Positions 16,757 through 24,534 of a stretch of DNA of 64,000 nt are shown one piece after another. The translations under genes were made by a program, and so were the position numbers. Source of the DNA: Promethearchaeota archaeon (lineage in GTDB: Archaea; Asgardarchaeota; Lokiarchaeia; Sigynarchaeales; SOKP01). The stretch's first letter is position 1. Every line of letters starts with the position of its first letter. The DNA is taken from the NCBI GenBank assembly GCA_019057775.1, contig JAHLWT010000248.1, positions 9,135 to 73,134 of the forward strand. The letters run 5' to 3'. The notes under the pieces were generated by a model. The model was given only the letters and a program-made list of their open reading frames with translations, was not told the origin of the DNA and did no database searches.

Positions 16757-17998
16757 TCAAGAAGCAATTATCGGAGGATCTTTACTATGATACATGTACA
16801 CATTAAAATCTATAAACTTATTATCTTGAATCTTGGATGACTCTGGTTTGAGCGGAGAGCCATTTATCTTTATATAAACTTCTACCAGTGGAGTGTTCTT
16901 ATCGCCTCGAAGTGCAAAACAATAAAAATCATCATTATTTTTATTATTGAAAATAGCGTGAGCTTTCCCTAATCTAAGTTCCACAATATCGTACACATCT
17001 TCACTTGGAATTTCTTTTTGCTCTAGTGTATCTTCCTTACTTTTTACCAACCCTAGTCTCAACATGACATCTTTTAACAAGTCTGCTGATCTTACTAAAC
17101 TAACAAACTTACCAATATTAAACCATTTCACAATTTTATTCTTAACTTGGGATTGGATGGTCGACATTTTAATTCCAAGCCTCTTGCACACTGCGCTCAC
17201 CGAAATTTTCTCCTTAAAAGTGGATAAAATAACAATAGAACTGACCAAACCGGCAACTACATTATCAGTGGTATTTTTGATACCTTCCCATAACTTAAAT
17301 AAAATCTTTTTTGAAAGAAAAATAAACTCACTACCTAAATTAAAAGTCTCAGAAATTTCAGTTACCCTTTGAAGAATATAAAGTTGCCTATTTCTCTCAG
17401 CATACTCAGGAATATATATTCGAACTTGCAAAATAAAATCATTGAACTCTTTCTTATTAATTTCAGAAAGCTCAACTATATCTATACCATTGACAGGAAT
17501 ATTCCTCAATTTCAAACATATATAAGTAATGACAGACACCAATTTACTAATATTTCTATACTTAGAACCATGTCGAAGCTTCTCTCTAACAATAATGAAC
17601 TTATCGAAGACCATTTTCTTGACATCGTTATAATCTGATAAATCTAAACCTGAAAACAAGCGTGAAATTTCAATTTTAGCTTTATCTTTAATAGCTTTCT
17701 TATTGTTTTTAGCAGAATTATGCCATTGTAATCGTTTTAATCTTGTAGAGTCCGAAGAGATCAACCTCTCTCGGTTAGTACCTATCTGCGTGTCCCCAAG
17801 ACCTTTATGATATTGAACAATATCCTCATTATAAGGTCTATCATACTGAAATTTTTGAATCTCTAACTCGATACCGCAATCTTGACACACGTAAGAGGAT
17901 CTAGAGTCTACAATATTTTTTGAACTACAAATATCACAACTCAAGTATGAAATATCTTTAGAGAAAGAACTAACATTATATGATTTATTAGTTGCCAT
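16757..17998 (-). CDS. tfb: Divergent transcription factor B (TFB/TFIIB-like)
   Basis: 413 residues. The N-terminal zinc ribbon is formed by CDIC (about 20-23) and CQDC (about 38-41), the TFIIB spacing, followed by a B-reader-like stretch (HKGLGDTQIGTNRERL). Two cyclin-like helical domains cover about residues 110-310 (one contains SKLVSVITYICLKLRNIPVNGIDIVELSEINKKEF; the second ends VSAVCKRLGIKMSTIQSQVKNKIVKWF, a helix-turn-helix as in the second TFB repeat). About 100 extra C-terminal residues have no match I recognise. TFB recruits RNA polymerase to TATA-bound TBP. Asgard archaea commonly have several TFBs, and the extra domain suggests an accessory copy. Confidence 0.8.
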   Translation of the reverse strand: MATNKSYNVSSFSKDISYLSCDICSSKNIVDSRSSYVCQDCGIELEIQKFQYDRPYNEDIVQYHKGLGDTQIGTNRERLISSDSTRLKRLQWHNSAKNNKKAIKDKAKIEISRLFSGLDLSDYNDVKKMVFDKFIIVREKLRHGSKYRNISKLVSVITYICLKLRNIPVNGIDIVELSEINKKEFNDFILQVRIYIPEYAERNRQLYILQRVTEISETFNLGSEFIFLSKKILFKLWEGIKNTTDNVVAGLVSSIVILSTFKEKISVSAVCKRLGIKMSTIQSQVKNKIVKWFNIGKFVSLVRSADLLKDVMLRLGLVKSKEDTLEQKEIPSEDVYDIVELRLGKAHAIFNNKNNDDFYCFALRGDKNTPLVEVYIKINGSPLKPESSKIQDNKFIDFNVYMYHSKDPPIIAS

Positions 17999-18449
17999 TT
18001 ATTTTGATCACTTATTTTTTGTTCCTAAGAAAAGTAACAGAAAGAGTTTGCTATTTAAATATTATCCTCCTCATCTAATTTATGAGGAGAAGCTTTATTC
18101 TCACAAAGTATAGATCTATGTTTTTTAGAAAAGACAGAATTTGCAAAACTTTTTAATCCTACCGATCACTAGTGCAAAATCACCTATAAAAATCACTTTC
18201 AGTTAACTCAACCTATCTTATAATATTACCGAATAGATGATAAAATCCGTCTGATCAAAAAGACTTTCAGAATGATCATAAACTTCTATGGATGTGCTTA
18301 GACTAAATCGGATGATGCAAGATCACTTTTTTTTCCCTCGAGCTTAGCCTCTTTCAGCTATGAAGTCTTAAATTTAATTTAAAATTTTGATCTTAATGAT
18401 AAAAAATGCTTTATTTTTTCTTTAAATTCATTGACTATTAGGTATCTAC
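17999..18449. other. Intergenic region between divergent genes
   Basis: 451 bases separating the TFB-like gene from the membrane HExxH gene. I see no open frame of note, no tRNA and no convincing hairpin. Both promoters must lie here. AT-rich stretches resembling TATA boxes are present on both strands but none is clear enough to place. Confidence 0.5.
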
Positions 18450-19181
18450 ATGCTGCAAGAACCAATAATTTTCATAGTTATCCTCTTTATATCATTATTT
18501 TTTAAATATCTTTTCGAAAGAGAGGTATTTGGAAGATTAAACTTTTTATTTTTACGTTTGCTTTTCGTGGGAGTAATTGTTCATGAAGTATGCCATTATG
18601 TTATGAACTTAGCAGTGGGTATCAAACCAGAGGGAATTCACATTAACTGGAGAGACAGGGAAACTGGAGGAAGGAACCCTCATGGCGCAGTACAAAGCAA
18701 ACCAAGAAGTTTTATTCAAGCACTTCTTATCTGTCTTGCCCCCTTGTATTTAGGTACATGGTTGATTTTCCTTACTCTTACTATTGCTTTGAATAGTTCT
18801 AACGTCTATGTAATTATTATCTCAACGACTTTTTGTGTGTCCATATTGACTGCTGCTGCTCCCTCCGGTCAAGATTTTAATAATATTCCTCGAGCTTTCA
18901 GAGATAGCCCCGCTCATTCATGGTATCAGGCATTTCTTATCTTTCTCTCAGGTATTACGCTGTGGTTTATTTTGATTAACGCTCAGATAGTTTTCCCGCT
19001 TGATGTATTCTATTATTTTAGCCTTATTGGAATTTATTTTATGTTCAAATTTTCTTTTATGGGAAGTAGAAAAGTAATTCTCCGGGTAAAATCTAGAAAT
19101 TTTAGGAAACCACATGAAACTAAGATAAGGCCTTTCCTCCGACGTCGGTATAAACCAAAAAAACCAGTAAAATTAAGATAA
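18450..19181 (+). CDS. Integral membrane protein with HExxH motif (putative site-2-protease-like)
   Basis: 243 residues with about five or six membrane helices. The second contains VHEVCHYVMN, an HExxH zinc motif inside a hydrophobic helix, as in M50 (site-2) intramembrane proteases. A later SGQDF segment could supply the third ligand (M50 enzymes use an Asp in a loop before a helix), but the usual NPDG form is absent. The C-terminus is strongly basic (RRRYKPKKPVKLR) and faces the cytoplasm. The next gene starts 14 bases downstream, and that gene is coupled to a RecA-fold ATPase. The three probably form an operon. Protease activity is inferred from the motif only. Confidence 0.75.
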   Translation: MLQEPIIFIVILFISLFFKYLFEREVFGRLNFLFLRLLFVGVIVHEVCHYVMNLAVGIKPEGIHINWRDRETGGRNPHGAVQSKPRSFIQALLICLAPLYLGTWLIFLTLTIALNSSNVYVIIISTTFCVSILTAAAPSGQDFNNIPRAFRDSPAHSWYQAFLIFLSGITLWFILINAQIVFPLDVFYYFSLIGIYFMFKFSFMGSRKVILRVKSRNFRKPHETKIRPFLRRRYKPKKPVKLR

Positions 19182-19195
19182 AAGGTGAAAAAGAA

Positions 19196-19540
19196 ATGAA
19201 AGGATTTTGTTATATTACGTTAATTGTCGGGTTCTTTTTATTTTATCAACAAAACCCGATGTATGCGATTGTTATCATAGTACTGTTTTTTGGAGTCTAT
19301 ATTTTTTATAAATCTCGAACATCTACTTCCGGAAATGGAATTATGAGCTTTTTAGCGGGGAGTACAAGTCATCAAGATACAAAAGTCGATGACTTAATTA
19401 CATTAATGATGGTTCAACAGTTAATGAACTCAAATAATAATTCTGGAAATAATGGTTCCATAAGACATTCTGAAGATAAGGAACGAATAGAGAAAATAGA
19501 ACAGACAAAACGAGAAATTCTGGACTTACTTAGAGATTAA
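19196..19540 (+). CDS. Small membrane protein in the HExxH-ATPase operon
   Basis: 114 residues. Two hydrophobic segments (FCYITLIVGFFLFYQQ and YAIVIIVLFFGVYIFY) are followed by a flexible Asn/Ser-rich linker and a charged helix (EDKERIEKIEQTKREILDLLRD). GGTGA eight bases before the ATG is a good ribosome-binding site. Its stop is one base before the next ATG. Function unknown. The exposed helix could be an adaptor for the ATPase that follows, which is inference. Confidence 0.7.
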   Translation: MKGFCYITLIVGFFLFYQQNPMYAIVIIVLFFGVYIFYKSRTSTSGNGIMSFLAGSTSHQDTKVDDLITLMMVQQLMNSNNNSGNNGSIRHSEDKERIEKIEQTKREILDLLRD

Positions 19541-19541
19541 A

Positions 19542-20243
19542 ATGCTTGATCCTGTGTTTATTAACGGCATGAAAGAACTTTTATCATATTCCAGGATCTT
19601 AAATATTTCAGGGGAAGCGGGTTCCGGAAAGACTAATCTTGCGCTACATCTAACAGCAGAACTATTATGTAATGATGAATCCTGTATCTGGGTCCAAGCT
19701 AGTGAATTATTTCCTTACAACCGCTTGAAACAAATATATGAAAAAGAGAAACTTTCAAAAATACTTGATCAAATTTTTTTAATCCCTAAGAATAGACCTA
19801 TTCAATCTTATGAAGAACAACGGAATATTATACAAAACCTCACTAATCCTAATACTATGCTACCCCCAGAGATGAAAATAATTGTAATTGATAACATTTC
19901 TCATCATTTACGGTTTGAAGTGGGAGCCTTACAATCCGAAATTCCTAGAATCATGAGCATTCAAAACCAATTTTATGAGGAGCAGTTATTACCGTTAATT
20001 AGTCTATGCAATCTTAACCTCATAAATCTAGTCCTTATTCATGAAATTACCTATGATCCCTCAATAAATAAAACACGTAATTTTTTCTATAAGCTATATG
20101 ATAGAATAAAGGCTATAACAATTGTATTGCGTAACCAAGTGAACACCCAGAAGAAGAAAATGGAAATTTCATATTTGAATTCTCAAAAAGAGTTTTTTTA
20201 TACGATAGATCAAAAAGGGTTACATATTGATATTAAACACTAG
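19542..20243 (+). CDS. RecA/RadB-like ATPase
   Basis: 233 residues. Walker A is GEAGSGKTN near residues 24-32, and Walker B is KIIVIDNISHH. The layout (short N-terminus, one RecA core, no HhH domain) resembles RadB/KaiC-like archaeal proteins. RadB lacks strong recombinase activity and modulates recombination; KaiC-like proteins have signalling roles. The start is one base after the stop of the membrane protein, so translation is coupled. The neighbourhood with a membrane HExxH protein argues against a plain RadB role. I am confident of the fold, not of the function. Confidence 0.8.
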   Translation: MLDPVFINGMKELLSYSRILNISGEAGSGKTNLALHLTAELLCNDESCIWVQASELFPYNRLKQIYEKEKLSKILDQIFLIPKNRPIQSYEEQRNIIQNLTNPNTMLPPEMKIIVIDNISHHLRFEVGALQSEIPRIMSIQNQFYEEQLLPLISLCNLNLINLVLIHEITYDPSINKTRNFFYKLYDRIKAITIVLRNQVNTQKKKMEISYLNSQKEFFYTIDQKGLHIDIKH

Positions 20244-20251
20244 TCTTTTTC

Positions 20252-20259
20252 TTTATATG
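20252..20259 (+). promoter_or_regulatory. TATA-like element of a probable leaderless transcript
   Basis: TTTATATG lies about 25 bases upstream of the ATG at 20281, the distance at which archaeal transcription would begin at or next to the start codon. No Shine-Dalgarno sequence is present before this ATG, consistent with a leaderless mRNA. A second AT-alternating stretch follows it, so the exact box is uncertain. Confidence 0.45.
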
Positions 20260-20280
20260 TATATAGTATATATATAAATT

Positions 20281-20658
20281 ATGGCTACATCTACTGGAGA
20301 TATTATTGTGAAATGTGGCCTATGTCATAAAGAGATTAAAGAAAGGTCTGAAATCCATCAAGAACAGTTGTCTTTAATTTTAGTTTGTTCTGAATGCTGT
20401 CTTCTATTCCCGAATGAAGAAGTCCAAATAGCATTCAAGTTGTTTGTTGCCTATGGGGGTTATTTCGGAAAGTTAAAGTCTCCACAACTTTCGGTAAACG
20501 AGATCTTAAAAAATATTTTGATGGAGTATAAATCTAAAGATAAGAAAGTAAGGCTTGAAGATGTAGAGGAATTCAATCTAACCTTATTACATCGGGCATT
20601 ACTCTACGGGATAACAATACAAGAATATGTTCAGGGATTAGAAATATTAAGTAAATAA
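20281..20658 (+). CDS. Zinc-ribbon protein
   Basis: 125 residues. CGLC (about 12-15) and CSEC (about 38-41) form a treble-clef or ribbon zinc site; an extra Cys follows the second pair. The remainder is helical (EVQIAFKLFVAYGGYFGKL, then LLHRALLYGITIQEYVQGLEIL) and has no membrane segment. It stands alone between an operon and a convergent TPR gene and appears to have its own leaderless promoter. I do not recognise a named family. Nucleic-acid or protein binding is likely. Confidence 0.7.
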   Translation: MATSTGDIIVKCGLCHKEIKERSEIHQEQLSLILVCSECCLLFPNEEVQIAFKLFVAYGGYFGKLKSPQLSVNEILKNILMEYKSKDKKVRLEDVEEFNLTLLHRALLYGITIQEYVQGLEILSK

Positions 20659-20685
20659 TTATGAATATGTAATACACATTATCAT

Positions 20686-21066
20686 TTATTTGGATAATTC
20701 TTGCGGAATTGTAGTTATCAGTTCTTCTCCTTGCGTAATCAAATCAAAAGCTTCATCAAATTTTCCAAACCTTGTTAATGCAGGTACCATTAAAAGTAAA
20801 CTGTCGACTTTAAGGAAACTGTTTTCTAGTCCTTCACTCTCTTTATGAGTTTGCTCAGCGTGTTTAATAAGCTCTTTGTACTTCCCTTGCCACAATGGAA
20901 TTTGACATTGAAGTAAATGACAGGATGCTTTATCATGATAGGTGAGCCCTTCTTTCTGTTCGTAATTATTCAAAAGTGTGTGAGCTTCATCGAGTTTACC
21001 TTCATCAATGAGTTTTTCTGCTCGTATTAGTTCTTCCGGTTTTTCTTTTACTTTTTGGTCGTTCAT
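20686..21066 (-). CDS. Short TPR-repeat protein
   Basis: 126 residues. Repeated helix pairs follow the tetratricopeptide pattern: LIRAEKLIDEGKLDEAHTLLNNYE, then a unit with QCQIPLWQGKYKELIKHAEQ, then VPALTRFGKFDEAFDLITQGEEL. Long TPR proteins with repeats of this type are, from memory, abundant in Lokiarchaeia; this one has only about three units and stops without their C-terminal domain, so it may be a shortened member. The fragment at 55860-56555 in this window carries that missing C-terminal domain. Likely a protein-binding scaffold. Confidence 0.75.
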   Translation of the reverse strand: MNDQKVKEKPEELIRAEKLIDEGKLDEAHTLLNNYEQKEGLTYHDKASCHLLQCQIPLWQGKYKELIKHAEQTHKESEGLENSFLKVDSLLLMVPALTRFGKFDEAFDLITQGEELITTIPQELSK

Positions 21067-21360
21067 TTAGTACATCGGTCTCATACAATAATTTGCATCC
21101 TTTCTCACTTTTTCTACTAATTTTTAATGATTGAAGAGTGGTAATGTAAAGTGCTTTTTTGTAATACGATTTTTATGATATAATAGATATAATTATTATT
21201 AATAATATAAATTTGCTCAGACTCTTCAATTCTCTAGACCGTATTTGATTGAAGTCTCTCTATTTCGTATTACCTGTAATCTGAATTTCGTAGTACAAAA
21301 ATATCTTTATCGTATTACAAATAGATTTTCCTATGTATTATATTATACTCAATGATAATT
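21067..21360. other. Intergenic region with inverted and direct repeats
   Basis: No gene seen. It holds a perfect 10-bp inverted repeat, ATTGAAGAGT at 21130-21139 against ACTCTTCAAT at 21221-21230, with an AT-rich palindromic centre. It also holds several copies of a TCGTATTAC motif and the first copy of a 63-bp direct repeat. Confidence 0.6.
21285..21347 (+). repeat. 63-bp direct repeat, copy 1
   Basis: Matches 22713-22775 at 61 of 63 positions in the same orientation. It begins with ATTTCGTAGTAC, contains a second ATCGTATTAC 24 bases on, and ends in an AT-rich CTATGTATTATATTATA. It lies 13 bases beyond the stop of the beta-helix gene, so the pair brackets that gene. Confidence 0.9.
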
Positions 21361-22410
21361 TTAGGATTTCTTCAGTTTTTTACTTTTAATGATTGCTACA
21401 ACTGAAAGGATGCCAAGCAGAAAGAGTAGATTATATCCTGGAATTGGTTGATCTTTACCACAATCATTATTTTCGAAAATGTTTCCTTCACAGTTTTCTT
21501 CTACGATGCATTTATCATTTCCTATTAGAGCGTTTCCCGAAATGTCGTTATTATCACTATTATATAAAGATATCCCATTGCTATTGTAATTAGCGGTGTT
21601 TCCCGAAACCGTGTTGTAATCACCGTCTAAATATATTCCAGACCCACTGTTATCATTTGCGGTGTTTCCCGAAACCGTGTTGTAATTACTACCTAAAATT
21701 ATCCCCCATCCATTGTTATTTACGCTGTTTCCCGAAATAATGTTATTATTACCCCATAATCTTATCCCCTCTCCATTGTTACTTGCGGTGTTTCCCGAAA
21801 CCGTGTTGTAAGTACCGTTTAACTTTATTCCAGACCCACTGTTATCATTTGCGGTGTTTCCCGAAACCGTGTTGTAATTACCACCTAAACTTACCCCCCA
21901 TCCTAAACTTATCCCCCATACATTGTTATTTACGCTGTTTCCCGAAACCGTGTTATAATTACTATTATGTAAATATATTCCCCAAACATTAGATGAACAA
22001 TTGTTATCAATTAATCGGGAATTACTAACATAAGATAATTTGATTCCAGTACTAAAATAGCCTCCTGAATTGAAAACGGAGCAATTTTCTATTTTAAAAT
22101 ATACATCGGAATTTTCAATCCAAATGCCACTTCCTGACCCTCCAGCATCTATTACCAAATCTTCTATGATATAAGGGTCGGAATAAATACCATTCCCCGT
22201 ACAAATTCCCGCAGCCTTCGCAGCAGTCCAATTATTATCAATATGAATTTTTCCCGATAAGGCTGAGATTCTCAAATTTCCATCCTGTACAGTAATTGTG
22301 TCCTTATTTCCTGTAGTAGAGTTGAGATCAATGATAATAAGAGCTGAGAACGTGATGACGATTCCCAAGGCTATTACAAATAGTGGTTTTATTTTTGGAG
22401 TTGATTTCAT
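21361..22410 (-). CDS. Secreted right-handed beta-helix (NosD-like) surface protein with C-terminal sorting-type anchor
   Basis: 349 residues. A signal peptide (FVIALGIVITFSALIII) is followed by at least nine parallel beta-helix turns of the form NTVSGNTANDNSGSGIxL, the PbH1/NosD pattern also found in carbohydrate-active and copper-handling proteins. The C-terminus has a short IPGYNL motif, a hydrophobic helix (LLFLLGILSVVAII) and a Lys-rich tail. This has the layout of archaeal CTERM sorting signals, where the protein is cleaved and lipid-anchored. A cell-surface binding or structural role is likely. A 63-bp direct repeat lies on each side of the gene. The internal repeats are also clear at DNA level. 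Confidence 0.85.
   Translation of the reverse strand: MKSTPKIKPLFVIALGIVITFSALIIIDLNSTTGNKDTITVQDGNLRISALSGKIHIDNNWTAAKAAGICTGNGIYSDPYIIEDLVIDAGGSGSGIWIENSDVYFKIENCSVFNSGGYFSTGIKLSYVSNSRLIDNNCSSNVWGIYLHNSNYNTVSGNSVNNNVWGISLGWGVSLGGNYNTVSGNTANDNSGSGIKLNGTYNTVSGNTASNNGEGIRLWGNNNIISGNSVNNNGWGIILGSNYNTVSGNTANDNSGSGIYLDGDYNTVSGNTANYNSNGISLYNSDNNDISGNALIGNDKCIVEENCEGNIFENNDCGKDQPIPGYNLLFLLGILSVVAIIKSKKLKKS
21594..21962. repeat. Tandem coding repeats of the beta-helix
   Basis: Units of about 66-69 bases share GTTTCCCGAAACCGTGTTGTA on the plus strand, repeated five times with near identity and once or twice with drift (for example the copy with CCCGAAATAATG). High identity between units suggests recent expansion or homogenisation and makes length variation between strains likely. 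Confidence 0.8.
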
Positions 22411-22712
22411 AATAATTCCGCCAAAATGGTCAAATTTGACTTATAAGTAAATAATTTTTTAATTAATTTATTAATTTTTTGTTTCAAATAAAAAGATTAG
22501 GCAGAGAATAACCAGTAAACCTCGGAAAAATAGTAGTAAAAAACAAATTTTAGTAGTAAAAATTAGCTAAAATTCTTGTTCAAAACTCAATTTTAATGAA
22601 AATTTCTCATTTTTTTCTTCTTTTAAAAATTAAAGAAAATTCTCAAATTTAATTTCGTATTCCAAAATCATTTTGTATGTATAATCTTTTCTTATTATTT
22701 CCTGAAGTTTTT

Positions 22713-22775
22713 ATTTCGTATTACAAAAATATCTTTATCGTATTACAAATATATTTTCCTATGTATTATATTATA
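22713..22775 (+). repeat. 63-bp direct repeat, copy 2
   Basis: Second copy of the repeat at 21285-21347, with two mismatches. It begins with an intact ATTTCGTATTAC and has ATCGTATTAC at 22738. It lies about 300 bases upstream of the beta-helix gene start. Confidence 0.9.
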
Positions 22776-22815
22776 TTTAACGACAACTAAAATAGTGTTG
22801 GTTGAAATATTAACA

Positions 22816-22965
22816 ATGGTTTGCAAAGATAAAAATTCTCAAAATTGGAGTGGTTTTGAGGTTCAATGCGATAAATATCTTAAAGAAAATAAAAAAATTA
22901 TTCCTATGTTAAGTCAAACACTGATCAGCATTAAAACTTTTATATCGACTTTGTATTTTCTTTAA
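22816..22965 (+). CDS. Possible small protein of 49 residues
   Basis: ATG-started frame with a plausible composition (MVCKDKNSQNWSGFEVQ..., ending in a hydrophobic STLYFL). It sits 40 bases after the second 63-bp repeat. There is no ribosome-binding site I can point to and no family is recognised. It may be chance. Confidence 0.25.
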   Translation: MVCKDKNSQNWSGFEVQCDKYLKENKKIIPMLSQTLISIKTFISTLYFL

Positions 22966-23157
22966 ATAGTTTTGATTTACTTACTATATGAAAAGAGAAA
23001 TACAAAGAAAACCCCATTGTTAATACCTCAAACTTTTTCGATCAAAACTTCTAACCTTCTAATAATGTTTAATTTCTTTTCTCTTTTTTCCTTTTTTCTT
23101 TAAATAATTACAGAGTAATTACCAACTAATACCAACCTGGAGTTGATTTAAAAAGAA

Positions 23158-24009
23158 TTGGCAGATCTTAATTTAATTAAAGGTATTAACGCCCGACAGA
23201 TAAAACTGCTTCAAGAAAATGGGATCAGTACTGCTGAAGCACTCGCAATGAGTCCACATAATATCGTATCGGATATTGACGGATTGGGTGGTAAGACCGC
23301 AAAGAAGTTAATTTGGAATGCTCGTAATGCTTTAGGAATGACGGAATTTATTTCCGCTGCGAAAATAGACGATAATACAGAGAAATTTACTACAGGATCA
23401 AAAGAATTGGATCGAATTTTAGGAGGTGGGTTCCAGACCGGTAAGTTGACTGAAATTTATGGGCCTTTCAAGTCGGGAAAGACCGCATGTGCGCATACTA
23501 TAGCTGTCACGGTTCAATTATCCGCCAAGAAAGGGGGCTTAAATGGCTCTACTGCTTATGTTGACACGGAAAACACCTTCTCTAAGGCTAAGATTGAACG
23601 AATCGCAAAGCGGTTTGGATTAGATCCGAAGCAAGTGCTAGGAAACATATACCACGCGAGGATTTATTCGTCTGATCACCAATCTCAAATGATCCAAAAA
23701 GCAGAGGCTCTCTGTAAGACTCGTGGAGTCCGATTAATTATTATCGATAGTTTAATGGCGTTATTACGCTCAGAATACGTCGGGATAGGGAAATTAGCAC
23801 CTCGGCAAGCAGTTCTAAATAGTATGATCCATGGGTTATCTCGAATAGCTGAAACCTATAACTGTGCTGTATTACTTACCAACCAAGTAGCTACAAAAAT
23901 GATGGGGATGTTCTCAGGGAACGATGCCATCGGAGGAAATAATGGTGATATATTTAATATCTCATTTCTAAATAGTAGCTCACGGTTGTCATTTCCGTAT
24001 CATGTTTAA
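23158..24009 (+). CDS. radA: RadA recombinase, 5' part (frame broken after residue 261)
   Basis: Archaeal RecA/Rad51 orthologue that forms filaments on single-stranded DNA for homologous recombination. An N-terminal HhH domain (IKGINARQIKLLQENGISTAEALAM) is followed by FTTGSKELDRILGGGFQTG, Walker A GPFKSGKT (residues 102-109), YVDTENTFSKAKI and Walker B LIIIDSLMALLRSEYVG. The TTG start is the only usable start, since a TAA lies just upstream in frame. The frame reads canonically up to DAIGGN at 23940. There RadA should continue with I-V-A-H-G, but 31 extra bases (23941-23971) shift the frame. The last 22 or so residues of this frame are therefore not RadA. The continuation is at 23972-24406. 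Confidence 0.9.
   Translation: MADLNLIKGINARQIKLLQENGISTAEALAMSPHNIVSDIDGLGGKTAKKLIWNARNALGMTEFISAAKIDDNTEKFTTGSKELDRILGGGFQTGKLTEIYGPFKSGKTACAHTIAVTVQLSAKKGGLNGSTAYVDTENTFSKAKIERIAKRFGLDPKQVLGNIYHARIYSSDHQSQMIQKAEALCKTRGVRLIIIDSLMALLRSEYVGIGKLAPRQAVLNSMIHGLSRIAETYNCAVLLTNQVATKMMGMFSGNDAIGGNNGDIFNISFLNSSSRLSFPYHV
23941..23971 (+). other. 31-nt frameshifting insertion inside radA
   Basis: Removing exactly these bases joins GGAGGAAAT to ATAGTAGCTCAC and restores an uninterrupted RadA frame reading IGGN-IVAHG-CHFRIMFKTKGF. The insertion ends in a TAA in the downstream frame. I tested the two possible boundaries for an archaeal bulge-helix-bulge intron: the four intron bases that should pair with exon 2 do not. 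So it is an insertion of unknown nature, a non-standard intron, or an assembly or strain variant. Confidence 0.8.
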
Positions 24010-24406
24010 AACCAAAGGATTTTCAGCAAATAACTCATTGAAGCGACGTGCGGTAATAGTTGATGCTCCCGACCTCCCTCCAGAAGAATGTGAATTTTTT
24101 ATTACTTCTGCAGGAGTTGCTGATACTGATAAAGTTGAGCTTCCTGAATCAAAAGGGTTAGATTTAGAATTTGAGGCTTTATATGAAGAAAGTGGTGATT
24201 CTGAAGATATCGAAAAAGAAGTTCCCTTAGCTAAGATTAAAGGCGTAGGAAAAGGAACTGTAGAAAATCTGAATGCTCAAGGAATAAACACAATTTCCGA
24301 GTTATTAGAGGCTGATCCTGAGGATCTTTCCGCGAAGATAAGCGGGGCATCCTCAAGGATGATATTAGATTGGCAAAATAATGCTAAGGCACTTATTAAT
24401 ACCTAA
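24002..24406 (+). CDS. radA: RadA recombinase, 3' part with an extra C-terminal HhH domain
   Basis: The frame continues RadA from 23972 (IVAHGCHFRI, then MFKTKGFSANNSLKRRAVIVDAPDLPPEE...FFITSAGV), matching the end of the RecA core. The ATG at 24002 is internal and is only a formal start. After the core comes an acidic linker and a second helix-hairpin-helix domain (LAKIKGVGKGTVENLNAQGINTISELLEADPEDL). Typical RadA has the HhH domain only at the N-terminus, so this chain would have one at each end. If the 31-nt insertion is spliced or artefactual, the whole protein would be about 405 residues. Confidence 0.85.
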   Translation: MFKTKGFSANNSLKRRAVIVDAPDLPPEECEFFITSAGVADTDKVELPESKGLDLEFEALYEESGDSEDIEKEVPLAKIKGVGKGTVENLNAQGINTISELLEADPEDLSAKISGASSRMILDWQNNAKALINT

Positions 24407-24534
24407 ATCCTTATTTTTTTATTTTTTAAAATCGCAACTGGTTTGATATTTAGTATTTTTAGCATTTTAATTTATATTAAATAGAAAGTTATCAAGTATA
24501 ATCACCCAAAATTTTCCAAATTAAGGTTTTAAAA

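Larger units (their letters stand above)
22411..23157. other. Intergenic region upstream of radA
   Basis: 747 bases, very AT-rich. It contains a degenerate ATTTCGTATTCC at 22652, the second 63-bp repeat copy at 22713-22775, and one weak small open frame at 22816-22965. A GGAG sequence at about 23140 lies 17 bases before the radA TTG start. No RNA gene seen. Confidence 0.6.

Noticed and set aside
18225..18300. C/D box RNA-like motifs (ATGATAA, CTGA)
   Set aside because: The C box is imperfect, and the C' and D' boxes and the spacing do not form a convincing C/D sRNA.
21594..21962. CRISPR-like regular repeats
   Set aside because: The repeats are in frame within a beta-helix protein and encode its turns; the intervening parts are not unique spacers.
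23930..23985. Bulge-helix-bulge archaeal intron in radA
   Set aside because: For both boundary choices the four bases after the first intron base do not pair with the four after the first exon-2 base, so the strict motif is absent. A relaxed motif is not excluded.
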